Assembly (NCBI GenBank): GCA_963664245.1
Contig: OY760934.1
Span: 868,001 to 932,000 of the forward strand
Source of the DNA: GCA-2711565 sp963664245
GTDB lineage: Bacteria > Bacteroidota > Bacteroidia > Bacteroidales > GCA-2711565
Length of the DNA stretch: 64,000 nt
Direction of reading: 5' to 3'
Under the pieces are notes generated by a model that made no database searches, was not told where the DNA came from, and saw nothing but the letters and a program-made list of their open reading frames with translations. The stretch's first letter is position 1. Each line of letters starts with the position of its first letter. Positions 1 to 9,583 of this stretch are shown one piece after another. The position numbers and the translations under genes were made by a program.

Positions 1-216
1 TATCATAATCCACATTGTATTAAACAATGGATTCTTTTTTGCATCAGAAAGATTAGGAAGTAATTCATTTAAAATAGCATCCTGAGTCTCTTTATTAATC
101 AACGACTTTGAAGGGGGCAATCCCATATTCTTAGCTAATATATCCGGAGTTTTTAAATAATCTATCAACTCTTTAAGCGAAAGGGGCTTAATTATTAACC
201 TTTTTGTTTCTATCAT
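1..216 (-). CDS. GNAT-type N-acetyltransferase, N-terminal part only (runs off the window)
   Basis: An open frame of 72 codons starts with ATG at 216 and is still open at base 1, so the gene continues outside the window. Its beginning (MIETKRLIIKPLSLKEL) is typical of the first strand and helix of RimJ/RimL-like GNAT acetyltransferases, which acetylate amino groups with acetyl-CoA in the cytoplasm. It has no signal peptide, unlike most neighbours. The acetyl-CoA loop would lie beyond the edge, so family membership rests only on the start. It is the last gene seen in the direction of transcription and lies 84 bp beyond the serine hydrolase that ends at 301. Confidence 0.6.
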   Translation of the reverse strand, partial: MIETKRLIIKPLSLKELIDYLKTPDILAKNMGLPPSKSLINKETQDAILNELLPNLSDAKKNPLFNTMWIMI

Positions 217-300
217 GTCATTGAATAAATGAAAGATTATATCCTGTTATTTATTGAGAAAACTTAAAATAACGGTACTATCCAAATTGTTTAACAACAG

Positions 301-1806
301 TTACTTATTCTCTTTTATTCTTTGTTCGCAATACCCTATCTTGTCAAGAGCATTCCTATTTTCAGGATCCAATTCCATTGATCTTCTATAATTTATTATT
401 GCCGACTCGTATTGACTGTTATGCATATATGCCTCCCCAAGACTGTCGTAAACATTGGCTGAACCCGGGAATAATTCCGTATTGCATTTAAAGACTGAAA
501 TTGCGTCCTGAACTCTGTTCAGGTTAAGTAAATCGTATCCAAGCCCGTTGATCCTACTTTCTATAACAATGTAATTGTCCTTGTTATTTATCATTTTTGT
601 CAACGAATCTTTTTTCGAGACAATCTTATTATCGAGGAATATTATTTGAAGTTGCCGGTCAAAGTAAGAACGAACCGCCAATGTTGAATTACCGTTTAGA
701 ATATCATTGATTGCATCCATGTTCAGATAAAATTCGTAACCGTTATTACTCAGACATATTATTGTTCTGTCGATATCCGTATAACGCCGTATTAAGGTAC
801 TGTATCCGGGGTAGTGACCGGTATGCCATACCACTCTACCGTTAATGGAATTATGGATACGCCAGCCGAAACCATACGAATCACCCTGAAACCCAATATC
901 AATATCAATACCATCGTTTAATTTTCCCGGAGTAAAAGCTTCTTGCAGGATTTTTTGGTTTACCAGTTTGCTTGTATATAAACACCTGTCCCACAGGAAT
1001 AAGTCCTCAACTGAAGAATTGATGCATCCATCTCCTAATAATCCATCAGAATAAAACACTCTTTTATAATTCTCAATACTATCAGGTAACATATACTTTT
1101 TGTGTTTTAACGACATAACAAAACCTAAAGCATAATCATCTATTATTTCCGGCTTATATCTTCTTCTATAAACTCTGGTTCTTGTCATGCCAAGTGGAAT
1201 AAAAATATTCCTTTTCATAAACTCCTCATAGGATAATCCCGAAACTTTTTCGATTACAGACGCTAATAAAATGTATCCCATATTACAATATCTATACTGC
1301 TCCCCAGGCTTAAATTGCAATGGAGGTTTGTATTCCTGATAAATTTCTATAAGGTTTTTATTCGTTATTATTCGTGATGTGTCCCAATGCTCTAAAATAA
1401 CATCTTCATAATCCGGTAGCCCGGAAGTATGATTCAATAGATTTCGAATTGTAATACAATCATAAGGAAATTCAGGAAAGAAAGTCTTAATGTTTGATGA
1501 GTATTCAAGTAATCCTTGCTCATAAAGCATCATAATTCCCATTGCTGTAAACTGCTTTGAAATTGAAGCAAGTTCAAACATTGAATTTGTGGTAAGTTCT
1601 TTTTGCTTATTATAATCAGAGAATCCAAAAGCCTTTTTATGAATTACCTTTCCCTTTTCTGCAACAAGAACACATCCGTTTAAATCGTGTTTATGATACA
1701 ATGTATTGAATAAGGAATCAAGATTGCCCCTAATATCCTGAGATAAAACATTGAATACTAAACCTATTAAAAAAATTACACTGACTATTATGGTTTTTAT
1801 GCGCAT
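301..1806 (-). CDS. Secreted PF00144 serine hydrolase with C-terminal TPR tail
   Basis: 501 residues. A signal peptide (about 1-22, ending VLSQ) leads to a class C beta-lactamase/PBP4-type domain. The catalytic SxxK is S81-I-S-K84, the YxN motif is Y173-C-N175, and the third motif is HTG in the 'WHTGHYPGY' stretch near residue 330. The family forms an acyl-enzyme on Ser and acts as carboxypeptidase, esterase or beta-lactamase; the substrate cannot be told here. Residues about 425-495 form TPR repeats ('YDSLGEAYMHNSQYESAI', 'ELDPENRNAL'). The tail is shared, partly at DNA level, with the S41 protease and the glycosyltransferase at 13.7-16.9 kb. It follows the HEAT-like gene by 13 bp and is probably co-transcribed with it. 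Confidence 0.9.
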   Translation of the reverse strand: MRIKTIIVSVIFLIGLVFNVLSQDIRGNLDSLFNTLYHKHDLNGCVLVAEKGKVIHKKAFGFSDYNKQKELTTNSMFELASISKQFTAMGIMMLYEQGLLEYSSNIKTFFPEFPYDCITIRNLLNHTSGLPDYEDVILEHWDTSRIITNKNLIEIYQEYKPPLQFKPGEQYRYCNMGYILLASVIEKVSGLSYEEFMKRNIFIPLGMTRTRVYRRRYKPEIIDDYALGFVMSLKHKKYMLPDSIENYKRVFYSDGLLGDGCINSSVEDLFLWDRCLYTSKLVNQKILQEAFTPGKLNDGIDIDIGFQGDSYGFGWRIHNSINGRVVWHTGHYPGYSTLIRRYTDIDRTIICLSNNGYEFYLNMDAINDILNGNSTLAVRSYFDRQLQIIFLDNKIVSKKDSLTKMINNKDNYIVIESRINGLGYDLLNLNRVQDAISVFKCNTELFPGSANVYDSLGEAYMHNSQYESAIINYRRSMELDPENRNALDKIGYCEQRIKENK

Positions 1807-1819
1807 TTTATAGTTTTAT

Positions 1820-2449
1820 TTATAAATTATTAATCTGTTTTTTAACCTTTTCTAATCGTTTCTTTTGTGAATCTCTTTCACATTCATACATTCTTTTTTC
1901 AATAATGGAAAGATAAATTTCTTTGTTTTTATGGTTTATACAAATGAGTAATTTCTCAAAATACATAGGAAGTTGTTTTATCGGGCATCTCCATAATTGT
2001 TCAAATAATAACGGATCTATCGTATTAAAATAATCCGGATTTGTATTCAGTTTGGCAAGAATCTCAATTCCTGCATCAACTGTTATCACAGAACCCTTTT
2101 TTATAGTTTGCATTATCAGCTTAAGTTCTGTAAATATCTCTTTTGGTCTTAAATCTGCAATAGATGCAATTGCAATCATGCTTCCCCAAATAAGGCGATT
2201 GTTTTTACTAGTAAGTAACTTGAGAAACTCTTTATAATAATCGGAAATAAGTCTGGGCTTAATATATCCTATTTCATAAAGCGTTTTAATACAATCACTT
2301 TTTATCCTTTTATCCTTATTAAAAAGGTTTTCTACAAGTTCTTTTATTCCTTCATGATTTTCAGATGCTGCAAGCTTCTGAGCGAGTACAATATTCGCTT
2401 CACTTCCTTTTAATCCTTGTGTAGATGCTAATAAATCTATTATATTCAT
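1820..2449 (-). CDS. HEAT-like helical repeat protein, function unknown
   Basis: 209 residues, no signal peptide, so probably cytoplasmic. The sequence is all helical, with alternating hydrophobic pairs typical of HEAT/ARM repeats (for example 'RIKSDCIKTLYEIGYI', 'LIWGSMIAIASIADL'), and ends in a basic helix. I do not recognise a catalytic motif. Such repeats usually serve in protein binding. It is one of the few non-exported products in the array and lies 13 bp upstream of the TPR-tailed serine hydrolase, which suggests one transcript. Function is unassigned. Confidence 0.7.
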   Translation of the reverse strand: MNIIDLLASTQGLKGSEANIVLAQKLAASENHEGIKELVENLFNKDKRIKSDCIKTLYEIGYIKPRLISDYYKEFLKLLTSKNNRLIWGSMIAIASIADLRPKEIFTELKLIMQTIKKGSVITVDAGIEILAKLNTNPDYFNTIDPLLFEQLWRCPIKQLPMYFEKLLICINHKNKEIYLSIIEKRMYECERDSQKKRLEKVKKQINNL

Positions 2450-2485
2450 AATTTATCCATTTAATATTAGCTACTATTAGAACGA

Positions 2486-2722
2486 TTATAGCACTATCAT
2501 TTTCTTACATATAAAACCATTCGAATTTTGAAGCCTATATAATATTCCCTTTTTTAAACTATTAGAACAAAATTCAACACTATATTCGCCTGGAAGTATA
2601 TATTCATCGATAAGACATTGGGCTTCATTCCCTGTAATATCAAACAATTTCAAGAAAATTCTTTCAGGTTTATTAATACTAAACAAATCTTGAGCAAAAG
2701 AGCAATTTTGTGTAAAAAGCAA
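2486..2722 (-). pseudogene. Orphan type IX secretion (type A) sorting tail, relic of a larger gene
   Basis: The readable 78 residues match the C-terminal sorting domain of type IX secretion cargo: 'LKLFDITGNEAQCLIDEY', 'LPGEYSVEF', 'KKGILYRL' and a final 'CKKMIVL'. Normally this follows a large exported enzyme, but here nothing precedes it: the frame can be read back only to about 2806 before stops. There is no ATG and no signal peptide of its own. I therefore read it as the surviving 3' end of a deleted secreted protein. A complete protein with a similar tail lies at 48722-50170. Confidence 0.6.
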
Positions 2723-2873
2723 GTAATAGATGTCAGGAGAATACTTTTTAGAATTAAAAACATTTTCTTTATAACAAGTAATTAATTTATTTTTGGAATT
2801 TCAAATTTCTTATAAATAGTATATTTTAGGTTTTGAATAACGAATTTGTTAAAACTACCTTAGAAGCTAAATA

Positions 2874-4703
2874 CTACTGTCCTGAAAACAAACTATTGTT
2901 GTGTATCCATGCTTGTTTTAAATAACTTTGAGATTCAGAAATATTTTCCATCTCATTTAGTACATGATGATTCACTTTTGCATATAGTATTTGAGTTAAT
3001 ACTTTCTTCCTCTTTCCTCTAATTATAACTATCTCATACTGATCTCCTACCTTCATATTATTTCTGAGCTTAAATATCTGATCTAAATTTTCCTTTTTAA
3101 GTTCTATGCCAAATAAGCTGATAATTTGGTCATCTTCTTTCAATCCTGCATTCTTACCATCTATGTTCAATCTTCTGACAAGATACTCTCCATCACTATT
3201 ATAAAAAATGCTAAAACTAAATACTGGTTGCTCACTTACAGATTCAGAGAAATACTTTATTCCAACCTTATTCAAGTATTCGATAAAAGGTAGTTCTTTA
3301 TCCCCAATAATATAATCATTAATAAAATCTTGTATTTCAGGATAAGTCAATTCTACCAAAATCTTGAAAAAATCATCTTCAGGAAACGGATTGTCGCTGC
3401 TGTACTGTTTATTTAATTTTAATAGTAATTCCCTTAGCCCCCATTTACCATTAGATTGGGTAAGTAATTCAATATCCAAACATAAAGCGGTTAAAGCCCC
3501 TCTACTATAAAAAATCTGTAAAATCCTTCTGGAGTCTTTGTCAAAAATATTTAGACTCTCATCCTTTAAACTTTCTATTTCCCCTAAGGATTCTTTTACA
3601 CCCATTTTTCTGGAAATCTCTCCCAAATAATTATCTAAATCTATAATGTTATTTCTTAATAACATTATATCTGAAGCCCATTCCACAACTCCTTCATAAA
3701 GCCAGAGATGTTTAGATGCCGCAGGTTTCATATAATCTACCGGATACATTTTATCGCTATGCACACTTAACGGGGTAACAATATGCGTGAATTCATGAGC
3801 AATGGTTTTATTTAAATTCGAAGGGATTCCTGTTTCTGTTAGTAAATAATAGAGAGAGTTGTTCGAGTGTTCTAATGCACCCTGACTTGACAATCCAAAT
3901 TCTGAAGCTGTTTTTAAATCTGGTAAAACAAATAAGAAAGTATAATACGTAACAGGAAAATCCGTTAGGAAATCGCCGGCTGAACTTATTACACCCTTTA
4001 CGATTTCTAATACACTATTAGCATCTACTTCAGAATTTGTGGAATATACATAAATACTTACATCCAAATTATTATGTTTCAATGAAGATTGCGTTAAGTC
4101 ACCAATAAGAATAGGAGAGTCAATTAGTTGATCATAGGAAGATCCATTATAATATCCATTTTTGCCTTTTTTCAAAGATGTTCCAACTACCCAATCATTT
4201 TTATAATTGAGCTGTATCTTAACCGGATTACTTCGCATACCATTAAAAAACCCAAAAACTCCAAAAGGATTAAGAATAACTAAGTCATCATGTATCAGTG
4301 TCCCTCCGGATGATGATATGGCATCTTCCTGTATTTTTGCATCATATGTATCTTCTATTGTATAAACAATCTTGGATACTTTCTCAGGATCTTCTATTCT
4401 CCACTGGTTTGTGTTAATTCGATTTACTTTAAGTTTTGAGTTATTTATATCAAATGCTTCGAAAGAAGTCACAAAATTACCAAAATCAGAAATTCTGTAA
4501 GTTCCGGGAACAATAGCTATAAAACTAAATATTTCATTATCAGGAGTTAGATTTGTACAATTAACTTCGACATGAAAAAGATCATCTTCAAGATTCGTCA
4601 AGTCAACTTTATATGTCAACGTATCAAGTATAGTATTTGAACATAATCCGGCACATATCCCATAAAAAAGAATTACATGAAACAATAACATTTTTCTAAA
4701 CAT
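2874..4703 (-). CDS. Secreted M61 family metallopeptidase with PDZ domain
   Basis: 609 residues. A signal peptide (about 1-22) is followed by the beta-rich M61 N-terminal domain, then a gluzincin catalytic domain with the zinc motif H303-E-F-T-H307 and a downstream 'LYEGVVEW' segment that would supply the third ligand. The C-terminal 130 residues ('NAGLKEDDQIISLFGIEL') are a PDZ domain. M61 peptidases are aminopeptidases that prefer glycine or acidic residues; here it would act in the periplasm or outside the cell. Length and domain order fit the family. It has 151 bp of non-coding DNA before the orphan sorting tail and 49 bp after the Ntn hydrolase relic. Confidence 0.9.
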   Translation of the reverse strand: MFRKMLLFHVILFYGICAGLCSNTILDTLTYKVDLTNLEDDLFHVEVNCTNLTPDNEIFSFIAIVPGTYRISDFGNFVTSFEAFDINNSKLKVNRINTNQWRIEDPEKVSKIVYTIEDTYDAKIQEDAISSSGGTLIHDDLVILNPFGVFGFFNGMRSNPVKIQLNYKNDWVVGTSLKKGKNGYYNGSSYDQLIDSPILIGDLTQSSLKHNNLDVSIYVYSTNSEVDANSVLEIVKGVISSAGDFLTDFPVTYYTFLFVLPDLKTASEFGLSSQGALEHSNNSLYYLLTETGIPSNLNKTIAHEFTHIVTPLSVHSDKMYPVDYMKPAASKHLWLYEGVVEWASDIMLLRNNIIDLDNYLGEISRKMGVKESLGEIESLKDESLNIFDKDSRRILQIFYSRGALTALCLDIELLTQSNGKWGLRELLLKLNKQYSSDNPFPEDDFFKILVELTYPEIQDFINDYIIGDKELPFIEYLNKVGIKYFSESVSEQPVFSFSIFYNSDGEYLVRRLNIDGKNAGLKEDDQIISLFGIELKKENLDQIFKLRNNMKVGDQYEIVIIRGKRKKVLTQILYAKVNHHVLNEMENISESQSYLKQAWIHNNSLFSGQ

Positions 4704-4752
4704 AATTGTAGGTTTTACTGGTTACTATAAAATTTCATATGAACATTTCAAC

Positions 4753-5100
4753 TTATTTTATAAGGAAATGATTAATATTTATTAATGAAGTTTTGAATCT
4801 CGACAATAATAGAATCACATTGATTATTATTGACATATGATCCCTTTCTGAAATTATTTTGAGTTCACATTTTTCGTGTTCTGCTTCTTTTAATTTTTGA
4901 ATCAACAATTTATTATCATTGATTATTTCATCTTTCTCAGCAAGCAATTTATCACAATCGGGTACATAAATTTGATTCTTGGAAATTGCTACATGAAGTA
5001 ATCCTTTTGCTGGCTCATAAACAATACTATGATATACCAATGAACCTTCAATGGGGAGATCGGAAAGTATATCCCGAGCTTTTGAACAGTTAAAAATTCT
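4753..5100 (-). pseudogene. C-terminal fragment of a C45-like Ntn hydrolase (copy of 6962-8254)
   Basis: The frame 4753-5040 begins 'VYHSIVYEPAKGLLHVAISK', nearly the same as the C-terminal part of the intact lipoprotein at 6962-8254 ('VYHSIVYEPAKGLIHVAVSK'). DNA similarity continues upstream to about 5100 (matching about 7030-7165). The last 55 residues differ from the intact gene and form a charged coiled-coil-like stretch ('KLLIQKLKEAEHEKCELKI'). It lacks the catalytic Cys region and any signal. The upstream end merges with the 3' end of the metallo-beta-lactamase gene at 5090, so it appears to be a recombination product rather than a working gene. Confidence 0.8.
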
Positions 5101-6844
5101 GATTCTCCTCTATTTTCATTATAATTCCAGCATCAACCCAATAAATATTTCTATTATTATTAACATTCCTGGTAAAGAATAAATATTTCCCATCAGGAGA
5201 CACATATGGTCTATTTTCACTAAAGATTGAATTTATTTTTTCACCAAAATTAACCGGGAAGCTCCATGTGCCATCTTCCAATTTAAATGAAACATATAAA
5301 TCATCTTCACCATAACTTTCAGGTTTTTTCGAGCAGAAAATTAAATAGCTTTCATCAGGTGCAATATACGGGTCCCACTCATGGTATTTTGTATTTATTT
5401 TTGTTCCCAGATTAACAGGTTGTTGGTATACTCCATCTTTTAATTCAGACATATATATGTCTGAATCACCATATCCACCAGGTCTTCTGCTAAAAAAATA
5501 TATATTACCATTTAAAGCCATACTTGGATAACTATCATGATATTTCGAATTTATTTGAAATCCCAAACTCTCAGGTTTGACATTCCATTCCTTCTTATTC
5601 TTTTTTAATATAAATATATTATGTCCTTTCTGATATTCTCCCAATTCATCCAATTCATATGAAGACGCAAAAACAATTGCGTCTTTAAGTGGTGTTAAAG
5701 TAAAATCATACATCTTAAAATCTCCCTGAATTTCTAACATTTGTGGCTTAGTCCATTCGTCTCCTTCTTTTCTTGTGATATAAAGGATTGGGGTATTCCC
5801 ATTCCAACGTTGGAATATAAACTCATTCATGTTATTGCTAAAACCAGAGCATCCTTCATAAGAAGTTTTGGAAATAATCCCCGGAGAAAAAGTCAATGGA
5901 CTATTATTTGGTACCTGCAAATCAAAATAATTCCCTCCTGCCCTTGAAACATCAAAAAATCTGTTTAAAGAATCATTCCATAATATGCTTTCATAAAGTA
6001 TTTCTGCCCAATCGTTGCAATCGAAATATCCATATGAATAATCAACCCATTTATTTAAAAGCTTTTTTTCTTTAATTTGATTTAGATCCAAACCCTTATC
6101 CATCTCTTTCTCAATGCTATTTACCGATTCATAAATCATTTTTTGATAGTTTATAAGTTCTTGTTTGGTAAATTCATCCCCGTGACCGGCTACATAAATG
6201 GCATCATCAGGAAATTCATCCATAATGGTTTTTAAGTTTGCTGCAAAAAGCTTTGCACTTCCACCTCTCTCTGAATCAATTGAAGGGAAACCGATAGAAA
6301 AAAGCAAATCTCCTAAATGAACAACATTGGCTTCTTTAAAATATACAACAATATCGCTATTGGTATGTCCACCAGAGAAATATTGCAATTTTATTTCCTC
6401 CTTTCCAAAGAAGATGACCATTTCTTTTGTAAAAGTTATATCAGGTAAAGCATAGTCAGGAAAAGCAAAAGATGTATCCTGCCAAAACGTTGAAATATGA
6501 TCAATTGATAATTCATTACGGTTATTTATATGAGATATAACCATAGGTTCAGTTATTGCTATATTACCACCACAATGATCATCATGATAATGTGTATTAA
6601 TCATAACGCTAATTTTTGTACTTCCCAGCTTTTTTAACTCGGATAGTAGTATTTCTGAATGATATTCTTTCAAGTTATCAGAAAGCAACGTATTTCCTGA
6701 ACTATCTATTAAAGCAACACAGTTAATACCATCCACAGTTATACGGAATAATCCATTTGCCAATACCTTAGATTCAATTAGTTCATGCGCATTTAAGGCT
6801 AAGCCAACTATCAGGCCTAAAAATATGAAAAGTATTCTTCTCAT
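5090..6844 (-). CDS. Secreted metallo-beta-lactamase-fold hydrolase fused to PD40 beta-propeller
   Basis: The frame is open to 6910, but I choose ATG at 6844 because a clean signal peptide follows it (MRRILFIFLGLIVGLALNA). About 584 residues. The first half is an MBL-fold domain with H85-Y-H87-D-D89-H90, later 'HLGDLLF' and 'AGHGDEF', the expected zinc ligands. The second half (about 330-575) has PD40/WD40-like blades: 'YPSMALNGNIYFFSRR', 'DPYIAPDESYLIFCSKK', 'RPYVSPDGKYLFFTR'. The last residues (IEENQNF) and the stop lie in sequence derived from the neighbouring Ntn hydrolase fragment, so the natural C-terminus was replaced. Substrate unknown; probably periplasmic. Confidence 0.85.
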   Translation of the reverse strand: MRRILFIFLGLIVGLALNAHELIESKVLANGLFRITVDGINCVALIDSSGNTLLSDNLKEYHSEILLSELKKLGSTKISVMINTHYHDDHCGGNIAITEPMVISHINNRNELSIDHISTFWQDTSFAFPDYALPDITFTKEMVIFFGKEEIKLQYFSGGHTNSDIVVYFKEANVVHLGDLLFSIGFPSIDSERGGSAKLFAANLKTIMDEFPDDAIYVAGHGDEFTKQELINYQKMIYESVNSIEKEMDKGLDLNQIKEKKLLNKWVDYSYGYFDCNDWAEILYESILWNDSLNRFFDVSRAGGNYFDLQVPNNSPLTFSPGIISKTSYEGCSGFSNNMNEFIFQRWNGNTPILYITRKEGDEWTKPQMLEIQGDFKMYDFTLTPLKDAIVFASSYELDELGEYQKGHNIFILKKNKKEWNVKPESLGFQINSKYHDSYPSMALNGNIYFFSRRPGGYGDSDIYMSELKDGVYQQPVNLGTKINTKYHEWDPYIAPDESYLIFCSKKPESYGEDDLYVSFKLEDGTWSFPVNFGEKINSIFSENRPYVSPDGKYLFFTRNVNNNRNIYWVDAGIIMKIEENQNF

Positions 6845-6961
6845 AATTTCGTCAATTTTAATGTTTTCAAGAAAAACAACGCGAATATTCTTTATGTCTA
6901 ATCTGAGCATAAAGCTAGTATATATTATAAGCTGAATTATATTGTTATAAATAGTCTATCT

Positions 6962-8254
6962 TCAATTCAAATTCCCAAATAAATCTTCAATACTGAACGT
7001 TACTTTATCACAATCAGGAGCATGAACCTGATTTTTTGAAACAGCCACATGAATTAATCCTTTTGCTGGTTCATAAACAATACTGTGATATACCAATGAA
7101 CCTTCAATGGGAACTTCGGAAAGCATGTCCCAGGCTTTTTGAACGGTTAAAAATTCAGTACCTCCGCTATTTTTGATTTCTTCAATGTTTTCCAGAATCT
7201 TATTATATCGCCAACAACTCACAGGTTCTATACGTTCCCGAAAATGATTCGTACATATGATATAATCATCAGAATCCTCCGGATACCTTATTGTAACACC
7301 GTCTTCAACATTTTTATTTCCATCGCATTCAAAAACGCATACATCAAAATTTGATTCGTCATTTGGAGTTCCAACCATAAAGTTTTGCGTAACATAAACA
7401 TGATGACTTTTTAAAGTACTGTTAAAATCATCTATTCCGGTAGTTGATTTTGAACTTTCTAAAGCTTCCCATGCGGAATAAACCATTGGATCATATATTG
7501 TTGCTTGAGTTGGTGTCAAACCTTGAGCATCGTGAAATAATACAATAACACCATCCGAATTTAATCCTGTTCCTATAGTTATTGAACCAGGTAGCATAAA
7601 TGAAATTGTATTCATGATACCACTTCCTGCATTCTGTTTTCTCACACACAAGATTTGAGAAATCCCTTCCAGGGCGGACGTAATAAACCAGTCGTTATTT
7701 TTCCCAACTATCGCATTACCGTCTTCTGTCAAATCTCCCCATACTGCGAAGGAAGAACAGTTAAAAGAAAGAATCTCACTAAAACAATTCATAATTAAAA
7801 TATCTTCTAACTTAAGATCGCGTTTTAATACGGGGAAAAAGGCATTACCTTCAGCCCGTGCATTAATGCCGTCAAAGGCCCCTTGAAATTCAGAGATAAA
7901 ACGATCGGGCATATTGATTTTTTCAAGACTCTCCATAAACTTATTTTCCCAATATGAACTTGTAATCCCCTTAAATTCAGTTTTAATAACCTCATTCATA
8001 ATATGCAAGATATTTGGCGCGTTTAAATACCCATTGGCATAACCCTGTTCATAATTAGTTCCCCACAATTTCATTATATTAATTCCATTAATAGTTTCAA
8101 GAGTACCCTTAACATTTTCCGTTGCAGGATTCCAAATGTTTTTGTAATTGTTGTTTTCATCCGATTCTTCATCACATGCTCCTGCTATAATAATTACCAG
8201 CAGTGTAATTAACCAGAATGTCATTATTTCTTTAAGCACAGTTCTTGTTTCCAT
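6962..8254 (-). CDS. Surface lipoprotein, C45/acid-ceramidase-like Ntn amide hydrolase
   Basis: 430 residues. The N-terminus carries a lipoprotein signal with Cys27 in 'IAGACDEESDE'; the acidic residues after Cys match the export signal that sends Bacteroidota lipoproteins to the cell surface. The core 'NCSSFAVWG' (Cys166) followed by 'GNAIVGKNNDW' is the self-processing centre of the C45/linear amide hydrolase group, in which the Cys becomes the N-terminal nucleophile after cleavage. Such enzymes cut amide bonds of acylated amino acids, bile salts, ceramides or penicillins. The C-terminal segment has been copied to 4753-5100. It is 51 bp upstream of the MBL-PD40 gene. Confidence 0.85.
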   Translation of the reverse strand: METRTVLKEIMTFWLITLLVIIIAGACDEESDENNNYKNIWNPATENVKGTLETINGINIMKLWGTNYEQGYANGYLNAPNILHIMNEVIKTEFKGITSSYWENKFMESLEKINMPDRFISEFQGAFDGINARAEGNAFFPVLKRDLKLEDILIMNCFSEILSFNCSSFAVWGDLTEDGNAIVGKNNDWFITSALEGISQILCVRKQNAGSGIMNTISFMLPGSITIGTGLNSDGVIVLFHDAQGLTPTQATIYDPMVYSAWEALESSKSTTGIDDFNSTLKSHHVYVTQNFMVGTPNDESNFDVCVFECDGNKNVEDGVTIRYPEDSDDYIICTNHFRERIEPVSCWRYNKILENIEEIKNSGGTEFLTVQKAWDMLSEVPIEGSLVYHSIVYEPAKGLIHVAVSKNQVHAPDCDKVTFSIEDLFGNLN

Positions 8255-8347
8255 TTTCTTTTAATTAAATATTATTTCTACATTACAGTTAGTATAAGAA
8301 TAGAAGTAAATTTCAGGCTTGAATCCTGTCAAAAAAAGTTGAAGCAA

Positions 8348-8401
8348 GCTACAATCCTCGGTATTACTAACTAAACAGTAATTATTTTTATACATTGTAG
8401 C
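8348..8401 (-). terminator. Probable hairpin terminator after the serine hydrolase at 8407
   Basis: Arms at 8348-8355 and 8394-8401 are perfect 8-bp complements (GCTACAAT/ATTGTAGC), with a second short pair inside (TTACT/AGTAA). On the minus strand it begins 6 bases beyond the stop codon at 8407 and is followed, after 12 bases, by a run of seven T. The long internal region makes it atypical. Confidence 0.45.
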
Positions 8402-8406
8402 CGGTT

Positions 8407-9549
8407 TTATTGCTTATCATTTTCTTTTTTAGCGGCCCTTATTACTAAATTTAGAATATTATAACTCTCATTATTGTTGTTCGGATTTATTTCATCACAT
8501 TTAATAACTACTATCATATCCAGAGAAGGAATTACTGAAATCATTTGTCCTCCCCAGCCGTCAGCTTCGAAACAAGGTTGATTATATCTTTTTGTGATGA
8601 CCCAATGAAACCCAAAGCCAAAATTCTCAGATCTATGTACATAGTCCATTGTCGATTTTTCCACCCAACTTTCAGAAATTAATGTTCTTCCCTCCCAAAC
8701 TCCTTTATTCAAATAAAGAAATCCGAATTTAGCCATTTCACGTGCCGTAAGATGTAATCCAAATGCCCCAATTTCCAAACCACTGTTATCTTGTCTCCAA
8801 CTATTTGGAATAGGTATATGCAGCTCTTGCCAGTTAGAATATTTTTCCTGGTGATTTGATGGAATAAATTTAATCCCTAATGGAATAAATAAATTTTCAT
8901 TAGCATATTCGCCAGGTGTTTTTTCAGTAGTCTTTTTAATTAATTTGGATAAGAAATGTGAATTAGCAGAACTATACAAAAGTGTTTTCCCTGGCGGAGT
9001 AAAAAAACCTCTGTTAAGAGCTTCTTCTATCCAATCTTCTGATTGAATCCATGATTGTTGATTTCCTTCATTCCAATTTAGACCAGTTGTGTGAGTTAAT
9101 ACATTACGTATTGAAATACTTTCAAATGCAGGGTATTCAGGAAGATATTTTATCATTAGATCTTCCGGACTCTTGATATATCCCTGGTCAATCGCGATAC
9201 CAATAAGAGCAGATGTAAAACTCTTGGTTACTGACCAAACCTCTGTACTCTTGTCTATTCCACCTTCATTATAGTATTTTTCAAAAACAATAAAACCATC
9301 TTTAACAACTAATAAGCTTCGAAGAGTATTATCTGAATTAGCTATGCTATCAGCCACATTCATTAAGTCCGGACAAATACCATATTTTTCTATTGAATCA
9401 CTTAACCAGCCATTTGTTGGCCAATAACTTCTTTTTTTCTCAGGCCATTGGTAGCCCTTCTCGGGTACAATTCTGTTTTGTCCATTTAAAACACAGGGCA
9501 GCAGTATTAAAAACAATAATACTTCAATTTTAAGGTTTAGTTTTTTCAT
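8407..9549 (-). CDS. Secreted PF00144 serine hydrolase (NylB-like subgroup)
   Basis: The frame is open to 9576; I prefer the ATG at 9549 because a signal peptide starts there (MKKLNLKIEVLLFLILLPCV). The catalytic motif is S-V-T-K (S115-K118 counted from 9576). 'LLYSSANSHFLSKLI' is the Tyr motif region, and the C-terminal 'ADGWGGQMI' is the third motif. This pattern resembles the 6-aminohexanoate-dimer-hydrolase (NylB)-like branch of PF00144 rather than classic AmpC. The genes at 17291, 47636 and 60148 belong to the same subgroup. It is 7-8 bp upstream of the DUF1579-like gene, so they are likely one transcript. Confidence 0.88.
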   Translation of the reverse strand: MKKLNLKIEVLLFLILLPCVLNGQNRIVPEKGYQWPEKKRSYWPTNGWLSDSIEKYGICPDLMNVADSIANSDNTLRSLLVVKDGFIVFEKYYNEGGIDKSTEVWSVTKSFTSALIGIAIDQGYIKSPEDLMIKYLPEYPAFESISIRNVLTHTTGLNWNEGNQQSWIQSEDWIEEALNRGFFTPPGKTLLYSSANSHFLSKLIKKTTEKTPGEYANENLFIPLGIKFIPSNHQEKYSNWQELHIPIPNSWRQDNSGLEIGAFGLHLTAREMAKFGFLYLNKGVWEGRTLISESWVEKSTMDYVHRSENFGFGFHWVITKRYNQPCFEADGWGGQMISVIPSLDMIVVIKCDEINPNNNNESYNILNLVIRAAKKENDKQ

Positions 9550-9583
9550 ATAGTCTATCATTTTAATTTTCTTCAACTATTTT

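Noticed and set aside
8348..8401. Long bulged hairpin as a recombination site
   Set aside because: It lacks integron core sequences, is not repeated elsewhere and sits right after a stop codon with a T run beyond.
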